Shown here: piece by piece, positions 11,359 through 21,399 of the stretch | Position numbering within the stretch: position 1 is the stretch's first letter | How the letters are laid out: every line of letters begins with the position of its first letter | Assembly: GCA_034401795.1 (NCBI GenBank) | Contig: CM067365.1 | Coordinates: forward strand, 11,727,797-11,791,796 | From: Chaetoderma sp. LZ-2023a | Taxonomy: Eukaryota; Mollusca; Caudofoveata; Chaetodermatida; Chaetodermatidae | DNA length: 64,000 bases | Reading direction: 5' to 3' | The notes under the pieces: generated by a model | Databases searched by the model: none | Told to the model about the DNA's origin: nothing | What the model saw: the letters and a program-made list of their open reading frames with translations, nothing else | Made by a program: the position numbers and the translations under genes

Positions 11359-11765
11359 CACATCATTGTCAAGCCAATGCTGAATAGACTACAATACAAG
11401 GAATTATTTTTATCTTGGGTCCAACTTAGGGTAGGGGGCGGGGACACAAGTGGGCACCAATCGATTGTAACGCAACTCGTCCTAGACCATTTCACAGAGA
11501 TCTTTAAACTTTCGGTATGATTACACATATTGCGAGGAATGTGCATGGCACTTTTGAAATTTTGTCATGACCGCAGGGGGGTGGGGACTGTGGGTCAAAA
11601 ATTAAATATATCCAAACATGGTCATGTCACATATCATTTTGAAGCCAATGATGAGTAGACTACAGTACAAGGAATTATTTCGATCTTGGGTCTAACTGAA
11701 GGTAGTGGGGATCAAAAGTGGGCACCAATCGATTGTTACACAACTCCTCCTAGACCATTTCACAT
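11352..11765. repeat. tandem ~272-bp repeat hosting the retrotransposon
   Basis: Two adjacent units share AAGCCAATG.TGA.TAGACTAC, ACAAGGAATTATTT, GTGGGCACCAATCGATTGT and CTAGACCATTTCACA. The start of a further unit lies left of the retrotransposon (about 9770-9830), so the element landed inside this array. Confidence 0.85.
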
Positions 11766-11769
11766 AGAA

Positions 11770-12150
11770 GCACATTGTTCCTGCCTATTAAACCTTCTAT
11801 TGGTGAAATATTAGATTTGTATTAACCCGTATACTGCAGAATGTTAAATTTTATTCCATTGATTGTGTACTAATCTTCCAGTGTCTATTAAGAATATTGG
11901 AAAGATACAATTGTCACACACTTCTTAGAACTTTTACTGCTGAATGGCCAACCCCTGCTTAACCTATTTACTGCCGAATGGCCAATCATCTAGCTGAATT
12001 TTGCGACCCGCTTTGTGTCTGTATATAAATCTTCTCCAAAGCCACCTAAGTGATTGATCCGAATGACAAGTATTATTATCTAGAGCAGTTACTAAAAAGT
12101 GAATTTCACCAGAGAACATTTGTATACAATTTGTACACATTGATCCCTGA
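11770..12150 (+). repeat. interspersed repeat P, copy 3 (right part)
   Basis: Matches 37,350-37,690 in order: TTGTTCCTGCCTATTAA, TTAGATTTGTATTAACCC, GAATGGCCAATCATCTAGCTGAATT, ATCTTCTCCAAAG and GATTGAT...GACAAGTA. Confidence 0.8.
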
Positions 12151-12159
12151 ATTTCATGT

Positions 12160-12242
12160 AACATGTTGAATATTTTGAAACTAATTTGACTGTGTTGTTG
12201 CTGCAACAACGCCCAGTGAAATAGTTTCAAAATAGTCAACAT
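12160..12242. mobile_element. palindromic MITE A (hairpin) copy
   Basis: Nearly perfect inverted repeat: GTTGAATATTTTGAAACTAA with TTTGACTG, a short loop at GTTGCTGCAACAAC, then the reverse complement ending GTTTCAAAATAGTCAAC. This is the clearest of at least ten copies of a hairpin family in the window. Confidence 0.8.
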
Positions 12243-12264
12243 AATGTTAAAAACATAGGGCCTT

Positions 12265-12500
12265 AACCCTCATATGATGAAGCCGGCCAAACCGGCCTCT
12301 ACAGGGGTCTTGAGGAATGTCGATTAGTAGGCCAAGTGAAAACTATTTCTGAAAATTTACCACTAGAATGACTGGCTCGGTAAGCGAGCCAGTCATTCCA
12401 GTGGCAAAATTTCAAAAATTCAATTTTTTTGGCCTGCAATAAGACATTCAACAAGAAAATGTTTAGTTTTTTTGACAAGATTTAGTCATTAAAGGGTTAA
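12265..12500. mobile_element. MITE family M, third copy
   Basis: Starts TTAACCCTCATATG, ends AAAGGGTTAA, and has a central palindrome TGACTGGCTCGGTAAGCGAGCCAGTCA. The most symmetrical copy of the family here. Confidence 0.8.
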
Positions 12501-14490
12501 ATGTTAAGGACATAGAGCTTACAATTTGTACAATTGATGGACATTATAACCCTGTCTAGCATAGCTAGAAATCGGAGGGGCATTGCTGGCAATGGATACC
12601 TCTATGTTTCTATGACTGTAAAAAATAAACAACAACGCTCGCTAACTGGTCCCATCAGACTATGGGACATAATCAGTATTTTAAAGATTCATTTGGAACG
12701 AGATTACATTATAAAGTACCTTAAGTTATTTAATAATTTTATGTCCCTCTCTTCCTGTGACAGCACTTTGAAAGAATGCGCACACCAGGCAGTCTTTGAC
12801 GAGCTGTGTCAGAGGGCGTATCTGAGTTAAATATCATTGATGTGCATAGCTGCATATGCAGTGCATTAAGGACAATCTATGGACAGCAACATCATTATTT
12901 TTAAGTTCATGGATAATTATGAGCCTCGGTCTCCAAAATCATTTCTTTTTTTCAACTGCCCTGTATTAACACGCCTTTACTGACAAATTCTTAAGCGCCC
13001 AATCAGATTGTTATTGACAGAATTATAATGTCAATTCCGAACAGAAATATACTGAAAATTATTGTTGACTAGGGTATCAACAACATGCAGCCAAATTGTT
13101 TTTTTAAATCAGCCAAATCGTTTTAGGTTTCTTTGATAACTGTTCTGAAAATAGAATGAAATAGACTGTTACACTGTTTATTCATTTGAACACGCAATCA
13201 TGAAATGTTTTAGTGTCATGTAAAGAATGAATGAGACCAATGATAAGGGTCAAACAGTGGGTGGGGGTGATAATTACCCTGCATAGAAAAGGCTAGCATT
13301 TCAATTTCGCACTGATCTCAACACAATTATTTATCCAATGATCGATTTAAAAGCGCTTTTATTTCTGAAGATAGTTGTGCGGAGAACCAACTTAATGTTT
13401 TGAAAGAACGTTGACTGAATGTTGTTGCTACCTAAGGAAACAATTACGTTCAGTCAAATTGTTTTTAAGTAACCAGCTAGGGCATTTTTCCAGGAACTGG
13501 TGATGAATTGAGCATTGAGCAGGGTTAACTAGATAATTGATGCATTGAGCAGGGTTAAATAGATAGTCGGTGAAGTGATATCAATAAACGTCCAAATGCA
13601 AAATTAACCCGTTTCCTTCTAGCAGGGCTGAAGAACCTAGTGAAATTATGCCACAACTGCTTGTATGTATTGAAACGAGACTGGATTTTTGTGAGAAATC
13701 TTGTAGCCTGCTTGACAATTATCGTATTATGTTTGTTGAAACCTGTTGCTATTTAGGGTAGCAGCAACTTTCAGTCATGAGTATTTATCTGTAGGGAACT
13801 GAAATATTTAATATGATGACTGTCCGAGTTTGTTTACATTTCTTTCAGCGTATATAACGAGTTATTGCTTCGCCGCCCATTCACTCACCACCGACCCCTG
13901 TATGTAATGCTATTTTGTCACATGTAATGAAGCCACTCTATTTTGCGTCAAAGTAAAATAGCCATTATGGAGTTTGTTTGGACAATTATGTTGCTGAAAT
14001 GAGTTGCTAAATTGTTTCAATCAATTCAGTCACATTGGCCGGAATTCAATAAGGATGTTTAAACCAGGTTTAGCCTAAACCGGGTAACAAATCACAAAGT
14101 AATTGCCATGTTAGTTTTATAGATAGGGCGATACCTCCAACTTTTCCTTGTTTGAGAGCTAGGCACGCCCCGTGCAAGAGGTGTAGCCTAAATTATGTTT
14201 TAAATAATTGCCCATGTTCTATGTCTATTCAGCGCCATGCCCAATTTGGCCGGGTTGTAGCGTAAGCGCTGAGGCTGATATTCCTCCACGCTTGGACAAT
14301 CTGTATTAGTGAGAGAACTCAAAGCCGATGGTATGATTTTGTCCAAATTGCGCCATAGATTGGAATTTATATAGTCAATGATAGTATTTAATTACGTACC
14401 TATGATCATTCCGTTGCTGAATTATGTTGCAAAAACTTAGCACAAAACACCGGCATTATTTTTAGAGGTCCACTTTGATAGTTTGTCCAT
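12501..14490. other. left flank of the Polinton, no gene recognised
   Basis: AT-rich. A 98-codon frame at 12,534-12,830 shows no domain. Weak copies of hairpin MITE A occur at about 13,395-13,475 and 13,720-13,790. An imperfect duplication around GATGCATTGAGCAGGGTTAA is at about 13,505-13,560. Confidence 0.6.
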
Positions 14491-14496
14491 TATTGA
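14491..14496. other. 6-bp target-site duplication, left
   Basis: TATTGA directly precedes the terminal inverted repeat. The same hexamer directly follows the right end at 33,352-33,357. Six base pairs is the duplication length known for Polintons. Confidence 0.85.
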
Positions 14497-14890
14497 ATGG
14501 GTGGGGCTGGACGTTATTGTTCTTTTCGTTGGAATGTGATTTTAGCCAATCAAACCGCTCCATTTCAGTCGCTATTGTTTGGAGAACAATGACGCTCAGG
14601 GGCACACGCATTCTAGAGAACAATGACGACTATAACGCCACGTTTTTCTCGATAACAATGACGTCCAGCCGCACACGTTTTTTTGGATTTGCAACACTCT
14701 GGAATGTGCTATTATTTTGAATTAGTTAACCCTTAAAAGTTCAAAAGTTATGTATTTTACATTTAAATGTAGTGGCTGCGCGCGCCCCTCCGTGGTTATC
14801 TACCGTAGTAAAAATAATAAGAGTGGTAATAGTAAAAGAATAGAGTTTAAGAGGTGGTCTGATAATGGAGGTCGTAGGAGGATGAGGAGG
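14497..14890 (+). repeat. Polinton left terminal inverted repeat
   Basis: Reads ATGGGTGGGGCTGGACG inward and matches the reverse complement of 32,955-33,351 with few mismatches to a TCTGATAATGGAGGTCGTAG block at the inner edge. An 81-codon open frame within it is mirrored by an equivalent frame in the right copy; it is a by-product of the shared sequence. Confidence 0.92.
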
Positions 14891-14953
14891 ATGAGTTTGA
14901 GGATGAATGCTATGGCGGCTGGCCGGTCTCTGCCCAGTGCTGTTCTCCGCGCG

Positions 14954-14961
14954 TATTTAAG
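14954..14961 (+). promoter_or_regulatory. TATA-like box upstream of the polymerase
   Basis: TATTTAAG in a GC-rich context just inside the left inverted repeat, about 130 bp before the ATG at 15,092. A plausible core promoter for the polymerase; inferred from position only. Confidence 0.5.
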
Positions 14962-15091
14962 CAGAGCGCTCCTGTCTAGTTCGCTGTCGCTGTTTGTGCT
15001 TTTATAAAGAAACGTATAGAGATTTTAAGAGAATAATTTTTAAAAACATTTTATATTAACTAGGAGTAAATTGCATTAAAGACATAACAAA

Positions 15092-18000
15092 ATGGCAGAT
15101 AATTTAAGCACCAATATTAAAGAATGTGAATATGCTGTTAATGTGATTCTGCAGCAGATGCCTGACGATGATGCTGCAAGATTAAACGTGGATCTATCCA
15201 ATTCGCCTGATGAAGATGTGGATCACCTTTTAAATCATGCGAAGTCATTCCTGAACTGTCTGATACCGATGCTGATTTTTTCAATTATTTTGACGATTTA
15301 TACGATTATGATGTAATCATACCTGAGCAACCTGCTTCTATCGATGATCAAACCATACATACTATAACTGAACAATCTATTCCTGATCTGAGTACCGTAC
15401 CATCATCATTTGTTAATTATCCTCATAACGTATGTGATGTAATTGATTCTAATTATTCGACCAATGTATGTGATGGACACGATCTAAATTTAATTGATGT
15501 TGTGCCTTTCGCTAATGACCTATCTCAGTATTTAGTATGCCTTCTTAATGATTACGATGTAAATTTATTCTACGATGCATCCCTTCTTGACTTTCTTGAG
15601 CCTTCATCTAATGACATACCACAGGATTTAGCTTGCCTTCCTAATGATTACGACCTAAATTTATTTGATAATGCGCCAGTTCCAGACTGTATTGTGCCTT
15701 CTACTAATGACATATCACCGGATTTATCATGCCTTCCTAACGATTGCGACCTAAATTTATTTGATGCGGTGCCAGTTCCAGACTGTATTGTGCCTTCTGC
15801 TAATGACATATCGCTGGATTTATCATGTCTTCCTATTGATACTGACCTAAATTTACGTGATGATGTGTCGGTCTGTATCGAGCCTACGGTTAATGACTTA
15901 TCTCTGGATATAGCATACCTTCCTTACGATTCCGCTTATCGCATCGATGAGCCTACTCATCAATCTCTTATTGACATGTGTGCAAATCATTCGACAGATG
16001 AAATTAGTCTCATCACTGATGAAATCAGTCGATGTATATCAGAAAATATAGTGCTTACAGATGATCTACTTATTCGTTATTTGCAATGCGTTCACCGCGA
16101 GCACGCACAAATCGGAGGGTCGGTAGTTGATTATACCGACTATATATCTGTGGAGACTGTTCGCAAATACCACAGTAAAAAGTTTCATCTCGAAGGTACT
16201 GAATATAATGTATCTTTTAAAAGTTATCCTATAGCCGATACACCACTTTCTCACTCTGAGTTCGTGTCAGGCATCTTTCAATCTTTGCTCGATACATATA
16301 GCGAATCTAGTAATGTTCAACCGAATGATCACGTGAGAATCGAGTTGATTCACCCTTCTTTGGAAATGCCGATAGCAATGGATTTTAGGCTATGGAATGA
16401 AATTACACCTGACATAATTTTAGAAACAGTAGAAAAGGTCATTCAGTCAAATACTGATTGTAGGTTATCAGAGGGTTTTGAATTTCACGTTTTTCGTGTA
16501 GAGGACTACAACTCGGGTGGTCGAAATGATACTCTCCTAGGTGGGAGCGATTCTAGACATTTAAATTTATTAAATTTACATTCATCCGATTTAGATGCAT
16601 ACATGCGTATAAAAAAATGTATTATACCCGTATGCATCGAATATCCATTCTGTTTCGCGGCAGGAATATTTTTAGGAATCAAATATATTGAAAAAATGAA
16701 CAAATTAATCTCTGCAAAAGAATGGGATAATTTTAGACGTAATAAAACATATTTGATGCATATGGCGCATGAATATCATACAGCTTGTAGTATTCCTGTA
16801 CGCGAAATTAATAGTACTGATTGGAACAAATTTCAGGAACATTTTCGCAATTAATTTTCTATTCAAGTCTACTCAGAGTCAACGCATGAACGCCTATTCG
16901 GTAGCGATTCCCCGAGTTTACCACGCATAAATCTTATGCATTCAGAACGTGATAATCATATATCCTTAATCACGTCTATGGCTGCATTTCTTATGGTACG
17001 TAATTACTGTATGCGGTGGAATGCGTCATACTCTAATGATCACTCATGCTCTGCGCGCTGTCGTAGTTGTCAGACACCTTATTCTGATAAAGGATCTTGC
17101 ACTTCTACAGACGCTATGCATAAGATAATGTGTACTGATTGTCATCGTAACTTTTATAACCATCAATGTATGTCAAACCACCTCTCTAATGGGACCTGCA
17201 GAATGGTTAAGGCGTGCCCCCACTGTTTCAGTAACATACGTAAAGATGACGATGAACAAGTATGCGGTATGACAAAATGTCACGCGTGTAAAGAAAAGTA
17301 TGTTATTACTGAAAATCATACGTGTTATCATAAAGTAATTGAAGAACCTAGTATGTCATTATCCCACGCACGCTCTATGCGTACGAATGCCGACAATTGT
17401 AGTTACGAATGTTTTCAAAAATACATCATTTACGTTACAGAAACATATTTATCGCCTATCGACAGTAGCAATACTAATATTCTAGCCGAGCATAAAGTCA
17501 ATCTCGTGGTTGCCAACATATGTTGTGATGCGTGCCTCGAGCAACTGCTCGAAGACAATTGCTCTACATGTCATCGAGGCACGAATTATGGATATGTTCG
17601 CTTTCACGGGTTAGATGCGGTGGATCGGTTCATTAGATGGCTGACACGTGTTAAGGCTGCGAGTGTCGGTAAAAAAATTGATAGAAAATATGTTTTCTCT
17701 GACTACTTGGTGATCGCTCACAACGCTCGTGCCTATGATTCCCTTTTACTCCTTCAATGCATTTGCAAAACCACTAATCCGCATCTTAAACCTACAAATA
17801 TTATCATGCATGGTCGTTCAGTTCTCTCATTTGACGTAGGTACTATTCGGTTTATCGATTCAATTAACTTTTTTCCCCTTTCATTACGTAAGGTGGGCAA
17901 TGCTTTTAATATTGCTGTTCGAAAGGGGACATTTCCCCCATCAGCTCAACACGCCTCAATATTGGGGTAAGGTAATACCCTTTCCCGAGAGGGAGATATT

Positions 18001-20092
18001 CTGTCCACAAAAACAAAATATGAATGCGAATGAATTAATCGAATTTGATCGATGGTACAACTACCAGATATCTAGACACGAGCTCTACGATGTCGATAAA
18101 AATCTCATCGAATATTGTAATGATGACGTAACTGTCTTACGTTTAAGACTTTATTTTCTGAATCGACGGATGGCCAAAACCCATTTGTGACAGGGATAAT
18201 GATAGCAGGAGCGTGTAATGCGGCCTATCATGCTTTATGGCTTCGATCTGAGAGCATACAGACTATAGCCGATTTCTCACTAAGAGCAAAACGTGCTTAT
18301 AGTGTTTTGGGTGTAGAATAGATGGAATGGGACAGTCAATGCGAGGGTCGCCAAATCGCGCATGCGCTAAATGGTAGTGAACAGAAAATATGCGAACATT
18401 AAGTGGATGGAATTGATGTATCTGCAAATATTCTTTATGAGTTCTTAGGTTGTAAATTCCACGGACATGAGTCTGCTTGTTGCGGTGATAAGCGTGATAC
18501 GACATATACACCATATGGCGATCAGACATATGAAGAAGCATATTCCGCGCTTCAATGTCGCATTTCTTTATTTGAATCGCATGGATATATGGTGAGAATT
18601 ATGTGGGAATGCGACTTTAAAAACAAGTCACTGATTCCTCCGAGCTAAATGAATTTATCACCGAATTGGAGTTACCCCACCCAATATCACCGCGTGATGC
18701 GCTATTCGGTGGCCGTACATCTGCGATTCGTTTATTTATGGAAGCGGATGAGCATACCACACTCGAATATTTAGACTGCGTTTCCATGTATCCTTCAGTG
18801 ATGAAACAATGTAGTTTTCCAGAAGGGCCATATACGGTTCTAAGAGGTGATGACTTGAGTGATAAGATGGTGCATGACTTCTTTGGTCTTATTAAATGCA
18901 AAGTCCTTCCACCTCGTGATTTATACTTTCCCATGCTACCTGCTCGAATAAATTCGTGCCTCATGTTTGTACTATGCGACGAATGTGCAAAAAATGGACA
19001 ATCTTCTGTATGTGAACATACAGAAGAACAGCGCAGTTTATGCGGAACATGGACCACTCCAGAGTTACAGCTAGCTATACGCAACGGTTATGTCATTAAA
19101 AAAATGTATGAAGTATGGCATTATCATGCGTCATCGCAATATGAGCCGCATGGCGACGATGGGTTATTTTCAGAACACATTAACTGTTTTCTGAAAATTA
19201 AACAGGAAAGTAGAGGTTATCCTGATTGTGTCGGTAGTGAGAGTGAAAAGGCAAATTATGTGGCTGACTATTATAAACATGAAGGAATACAGCTCGACCA
19301 TGCCAAAATATCATATAACCCGGGTTTGTGCTTTGTCGCTAAATCATGTTTGAATATTTTGTGGGGACGATTTTCTCTTTGTGATCATAAAAAGAATAGC
19401 ATGATATCAACACGTAAAGGTCTACTCTCCCTTCTGAATGATAAAAGTAAAACTGTAGGCTCCATTACATTCCTGAACGATAGTCTTCTAATGGGCTCCT
19501 ATTCGGCCAATGATGAGTATGTTCAGTCACCATTAAATACCAACTGTATTCTTGCATTTTCCTGATAGCCTATGGCTGAATAACACTGTGCGAAGTCTTG
19601 TCCTTACTCGGACGCTGCGTAGCCTATCACGATACGGATTCGGTGGTATTTAGTACATGTGAAGGTGAGCCGACCATTCAAGATCGAAGTGGGTATCTGG
19701 GTTATTAGACGAGTGAAATCCCCTCCGATTACGAATTAACAAGTTTTTGCGCACTCGGTCCAAAAAACCATAGTTATGAAACAAAGCGTCGAGGTGATCC
19801 ATCGATCGTTAAACAGGTGACGAAGGTTAAAGGTTTAACGCTCGGTACCCAACAATCAAAACAAGTTAATTTTGATACAATGAAAAAATCCATTGATCAA
19901 ATTATAAACGATGGTGGAATTACGGATGGTAATAGCATACGATTAAGCTATCCATCAAAGATCACGCGCACCGATCATTTTAGAATTCTTTCAGTAAATA
20001 GCAGTAAGATTTTCAGACCCGTCTTTAAAAAACGTATTTTGAAACTGGGAGATTTATCATCAGTACCATACGGTTACACTAGTGTAATATAA
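15092..20092 (+). pseudogene. protein-primed family B DNA polymerase (Polinton PolB), disrupted
   Basis: The polymerase that would replicate the element from its protein-capped ends. The start is probably the ATG at 15,092 (AAAATGGC). Order: an acidic N-terminal region with 96-bp in-frame repeats (15,541-15,930), a Cys/His-rich zinc-binding-like region (about 17,040-17,340), an exonuclease domain (motif II HNARAYD near 17,723; motif III YCNDDV near 18,112), polymerase motif A (DCVSMYPS, 18,775-18,798), motif B (NILWGRF, about 19,355) and motif C (YHDTDSV, 19,625-19,645), and a conserved PYGY-containing C-terminus. Breaks: frameshifts near 15,235, 17,930, 18,165, 18,630 and 19,565; in-frame stops at 16,852, 18,319, 18,400, 19,577 and 19,706. 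At the position of exonuclease motif I the frame reads VTET, so the first Asp of the usual DxE appears to be lost. The three polymerase carboxylate motifs are preserved in sequence but can no longer be translated together. Confidence 0.93.
15541..15930 (+). repeat. five in-frame ~96-bp tandem repeats in the PolB N-terminus
   Basis: Unit starts (CTTCCTAATGATTACGAC-like) at 15,541, 15,637, 15,733, 15,829 and about 15,919, spaced 96, 96, 96 and 90 bp. Each 32-codon unit gives a CLPNDYDLNLFD core followed by a PSxNDIS stretch, strongly acidic. The period is a multiple of three, so the frame is kept. Confidence 0.92.
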
Positions 20093-20095
20093 ATA
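20088..20095 (+). promoter_or_regulatory. TATA box overlapping the PolB stop codon
   Basis: TATAAATA spans the end of the polymerase frame (stop 20,090-20,092) and lies about 40 bp before the ATG at 20,131. A compact arrangement typical of small viral genomes; promoter role inferred. Confidence 0.55.
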
Positions 20096-20130
20096 GCAAC
20101 AGTGCACTTTTTTCAGTCAGTACGTAAACA

Positions 20131-20316
20131 ATGTCGGTGTCATTCATGTCCGCCAAAGCCGCACTAGCTGCTCGTGCTATGATATCAAATATTGCTAGTC
20201 TGTGTAACGCTGATAAGGATAAGATGCGTACGTTTATTATGAGGAGCATGCAGTTCGCTTTAAGAGATGACAAAATTAATGCCGGACTACACCGGAAGAA
20301 TTATACTCATGTCTGA
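20131..20316 (+). CDS. small hypothetical protein (61 aa)
   Basis: Begins at AACAATGTC about 35 bp after a TATA box. Ala/Met-rich first half (SAKAALAARAMISNI) predicted helical, then a charged C-terminal half. I do not recognise a family. It lies between PolB and the next tiny frame, which it overlaps by 8 bases. It may be a real short Polinton gene or the intact start of a longer frame interrupted at about 20,312. Confidence 0.4.
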   Translation: MSVSFMSAKAALAARAMISNIASLCNADKDKMRTFIMRSMQFALRDDKINAGLHRKNYTHV

Positions 20317-20419
20317 AATTAGCAAGGGTTTATTAACCGAATATGGGATAGACATAGTGCATTGGGTTCGCGTATTATTGCTGCGAAGCTACATTAATCG
20401 ATGTCTTTCTCATTCATAA
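20309..20419 (+). CDS. tiny hypothetical ORF (36 aa)
   Basis: ATG at 20,309 overlaps the end of the preceding frame in another register. The product is hydrophobic in its middle (WVRVLLLRSYI). It may be the displaced C-terminal part of the previous gene after a frameshift rather than a separate gene. No domain recognised. Confidence 0.25.
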   Translation: MSEISKGLLTEYGIDIVHWVRVLLLRSYINRCLSHS

Positions 20420-20829
20420 CTTATGCGTAGTTATCGCACGCATTACAAGTCTTATATTACCGCAAAAATATTATGACTGAAAGTTGTTGTCATCCGCCAT
20501 GAACTTACAATCAGATAGTTTTCAAAATATTTTGTGCATCCAGCGATAATACGCGTCGACTTTAGTGTATCGAGTCTCTCAGCCGTGTAATGGTTAACAG
20601 TTGGTCGTGCATGTTATTGCTCATAAAGTGTGCGACGGTAGAAGACGGTGTCTTGTACCGCGTGAATATGTATGTTATTGATCGAACAAATGCGCTCCAT
20701 AAATCCAAATTAAGTGCGTCTATGTACGTCATTGTAATGCACACGCTCCTCTGTACACCATTGTATGCATGGTATTTACGCCAGATGTCATTCAATCCGT
20801 GTGCGGCTGTTCGTTATTTTTACTAATGA
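20420..20829. other. intergenic part of the Polinton
   Basis: A decayed hairpin MITE A copy (TGACTGAAAGTTGTTG ... CAAAATATTTT) is at about 20,468-20,541. Two overlapping 77-78 codon frames on opposite strands (20,562-20,826) are mirror readings of each other; neither shows a domain. Confidence 0.5.
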
Positions 20830-20838
20830 TATATAAAT
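20830..20838 (+). promoter_or_regulatory. TATA box upstream of the PC4-like gene
   Basis: TATATAAAT about 34 bp before the ATG at 20,872. Spacing fits a core promoter with a very short leader. Confidence 0.5.
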
Positions 20839-20871
20839 GCAGCAGATTCACGCTATGATTATTCGTTCTCC

Positions 20872-21399
20872 ATGATGTCGTCTGATCCTTGCTTTAAATA
20901 TTTAAATCGCTCAGCGTTTTGGTGTGATCTTGGTAATTCGCGTAAAGCGCGAACAATACATTTTGGCGAAATGTGGCGTATCGATCTACGGCAGTTTCAT
21001 CCTGATGGTTATCCCACTAAACGCGGTTTAAATCTCAGCGTAGCAGCGTTTAAACACCTATTACAGAGCATACCCGATCTTGAAGACGCTGTAAAACGTG
21101 CACGCAAAAAAGAAGGCGTACTATTTACATATTCTTTGGACAATTCTGTTCGGATTTCTATCTGTGACGAATTTCCGTGTATTGACATACGCTATTTTTT
21201 CTGCTCTGACGCAGAACCACGTGCCACACGTTGCGGATTATACCTGCAAGACAACGAGTGGGAATTATTGATACAGAGCACGAGTAATTTGCTGGCAGCA
21301 TTACCTAACTTTTACATGCCACCCAACATGAGCGGTGACGCATTGTTTAGCCCGATACCTCAGTGCTTTTATGGTGTGAAAAAGCAAGAACATGAATAA
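20872..21399 (+). CDS. protein with two PC4-like (p15 coactivator-type) ssDNA-binding domains
   Basis: Intact 175-residue frame starting with ATGATG at 20,872, the first ATG after a TATA box. Residues about 24-75 carry a PC4-type pattern: WRIDLRQF, a PDGYPTKRG turn, a hydrophobic NLSVAAFKHLL helix and a following helix. Residues about 88-145 repeat it more loosely: VRISICDEFPCIDIRYFF, a variable turn, LYLQDNEWELL. PC4/p15 proteins bind single-stranded DNA as dimers; two domains in one chain would make a pseudo-dimer. I infer a single-stranded DNA-binding or transcription role in the element's replication, comparable in function but not in fold to adenoviral DNA-binding protein. The stop overlaps the next gene's ATG, suggesting coupled expression. 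It has no breaks, unlike PolB, the ATPase and the protease. Confidence 0.65.
   Translation: MMSSDPCFKYLNRSAFWCDLGNSRKARTIHFGEMWRIDLRQFHPDGYPTKRGLNLSVAAFKHLLQSIPDLEDAVKRARKKEGVLFTYSLDNSVRISICDEFPCIDIRYFFCSDAEPRATRCGLYLQDNEWELLIQSTSNLLAALPNFYMPPNMSGDALFSPIPQCFYGVKKQEHE

Noticed and set aside
12534..12830. 98-codon frame next to a MITE
   Set aside because: No domain, no homologous pattern in the window, ordinary length for chance in AT-rich DNA; not enough to call a gene.
14475..14720. 81-codon frame in the left inverted repeat, with a matching 67-codon frame in the right one
   Set aside because: Conservation of the frame follows from the two inverted repeats being copies; there is no domain, no independent start context, and terminal repeats of Polintons are noncoding.
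15092..15316. A separate 74-aa protein with a C-terminal membrane segment at the start of the Polinton coding region
   Set aside because: The hydrophobic tail is read out of frame after a frameshift near 15,235; the acidic polymerase N-terminus continues in the neighbouring frame. It is the start of PolB, not a membrane protein.
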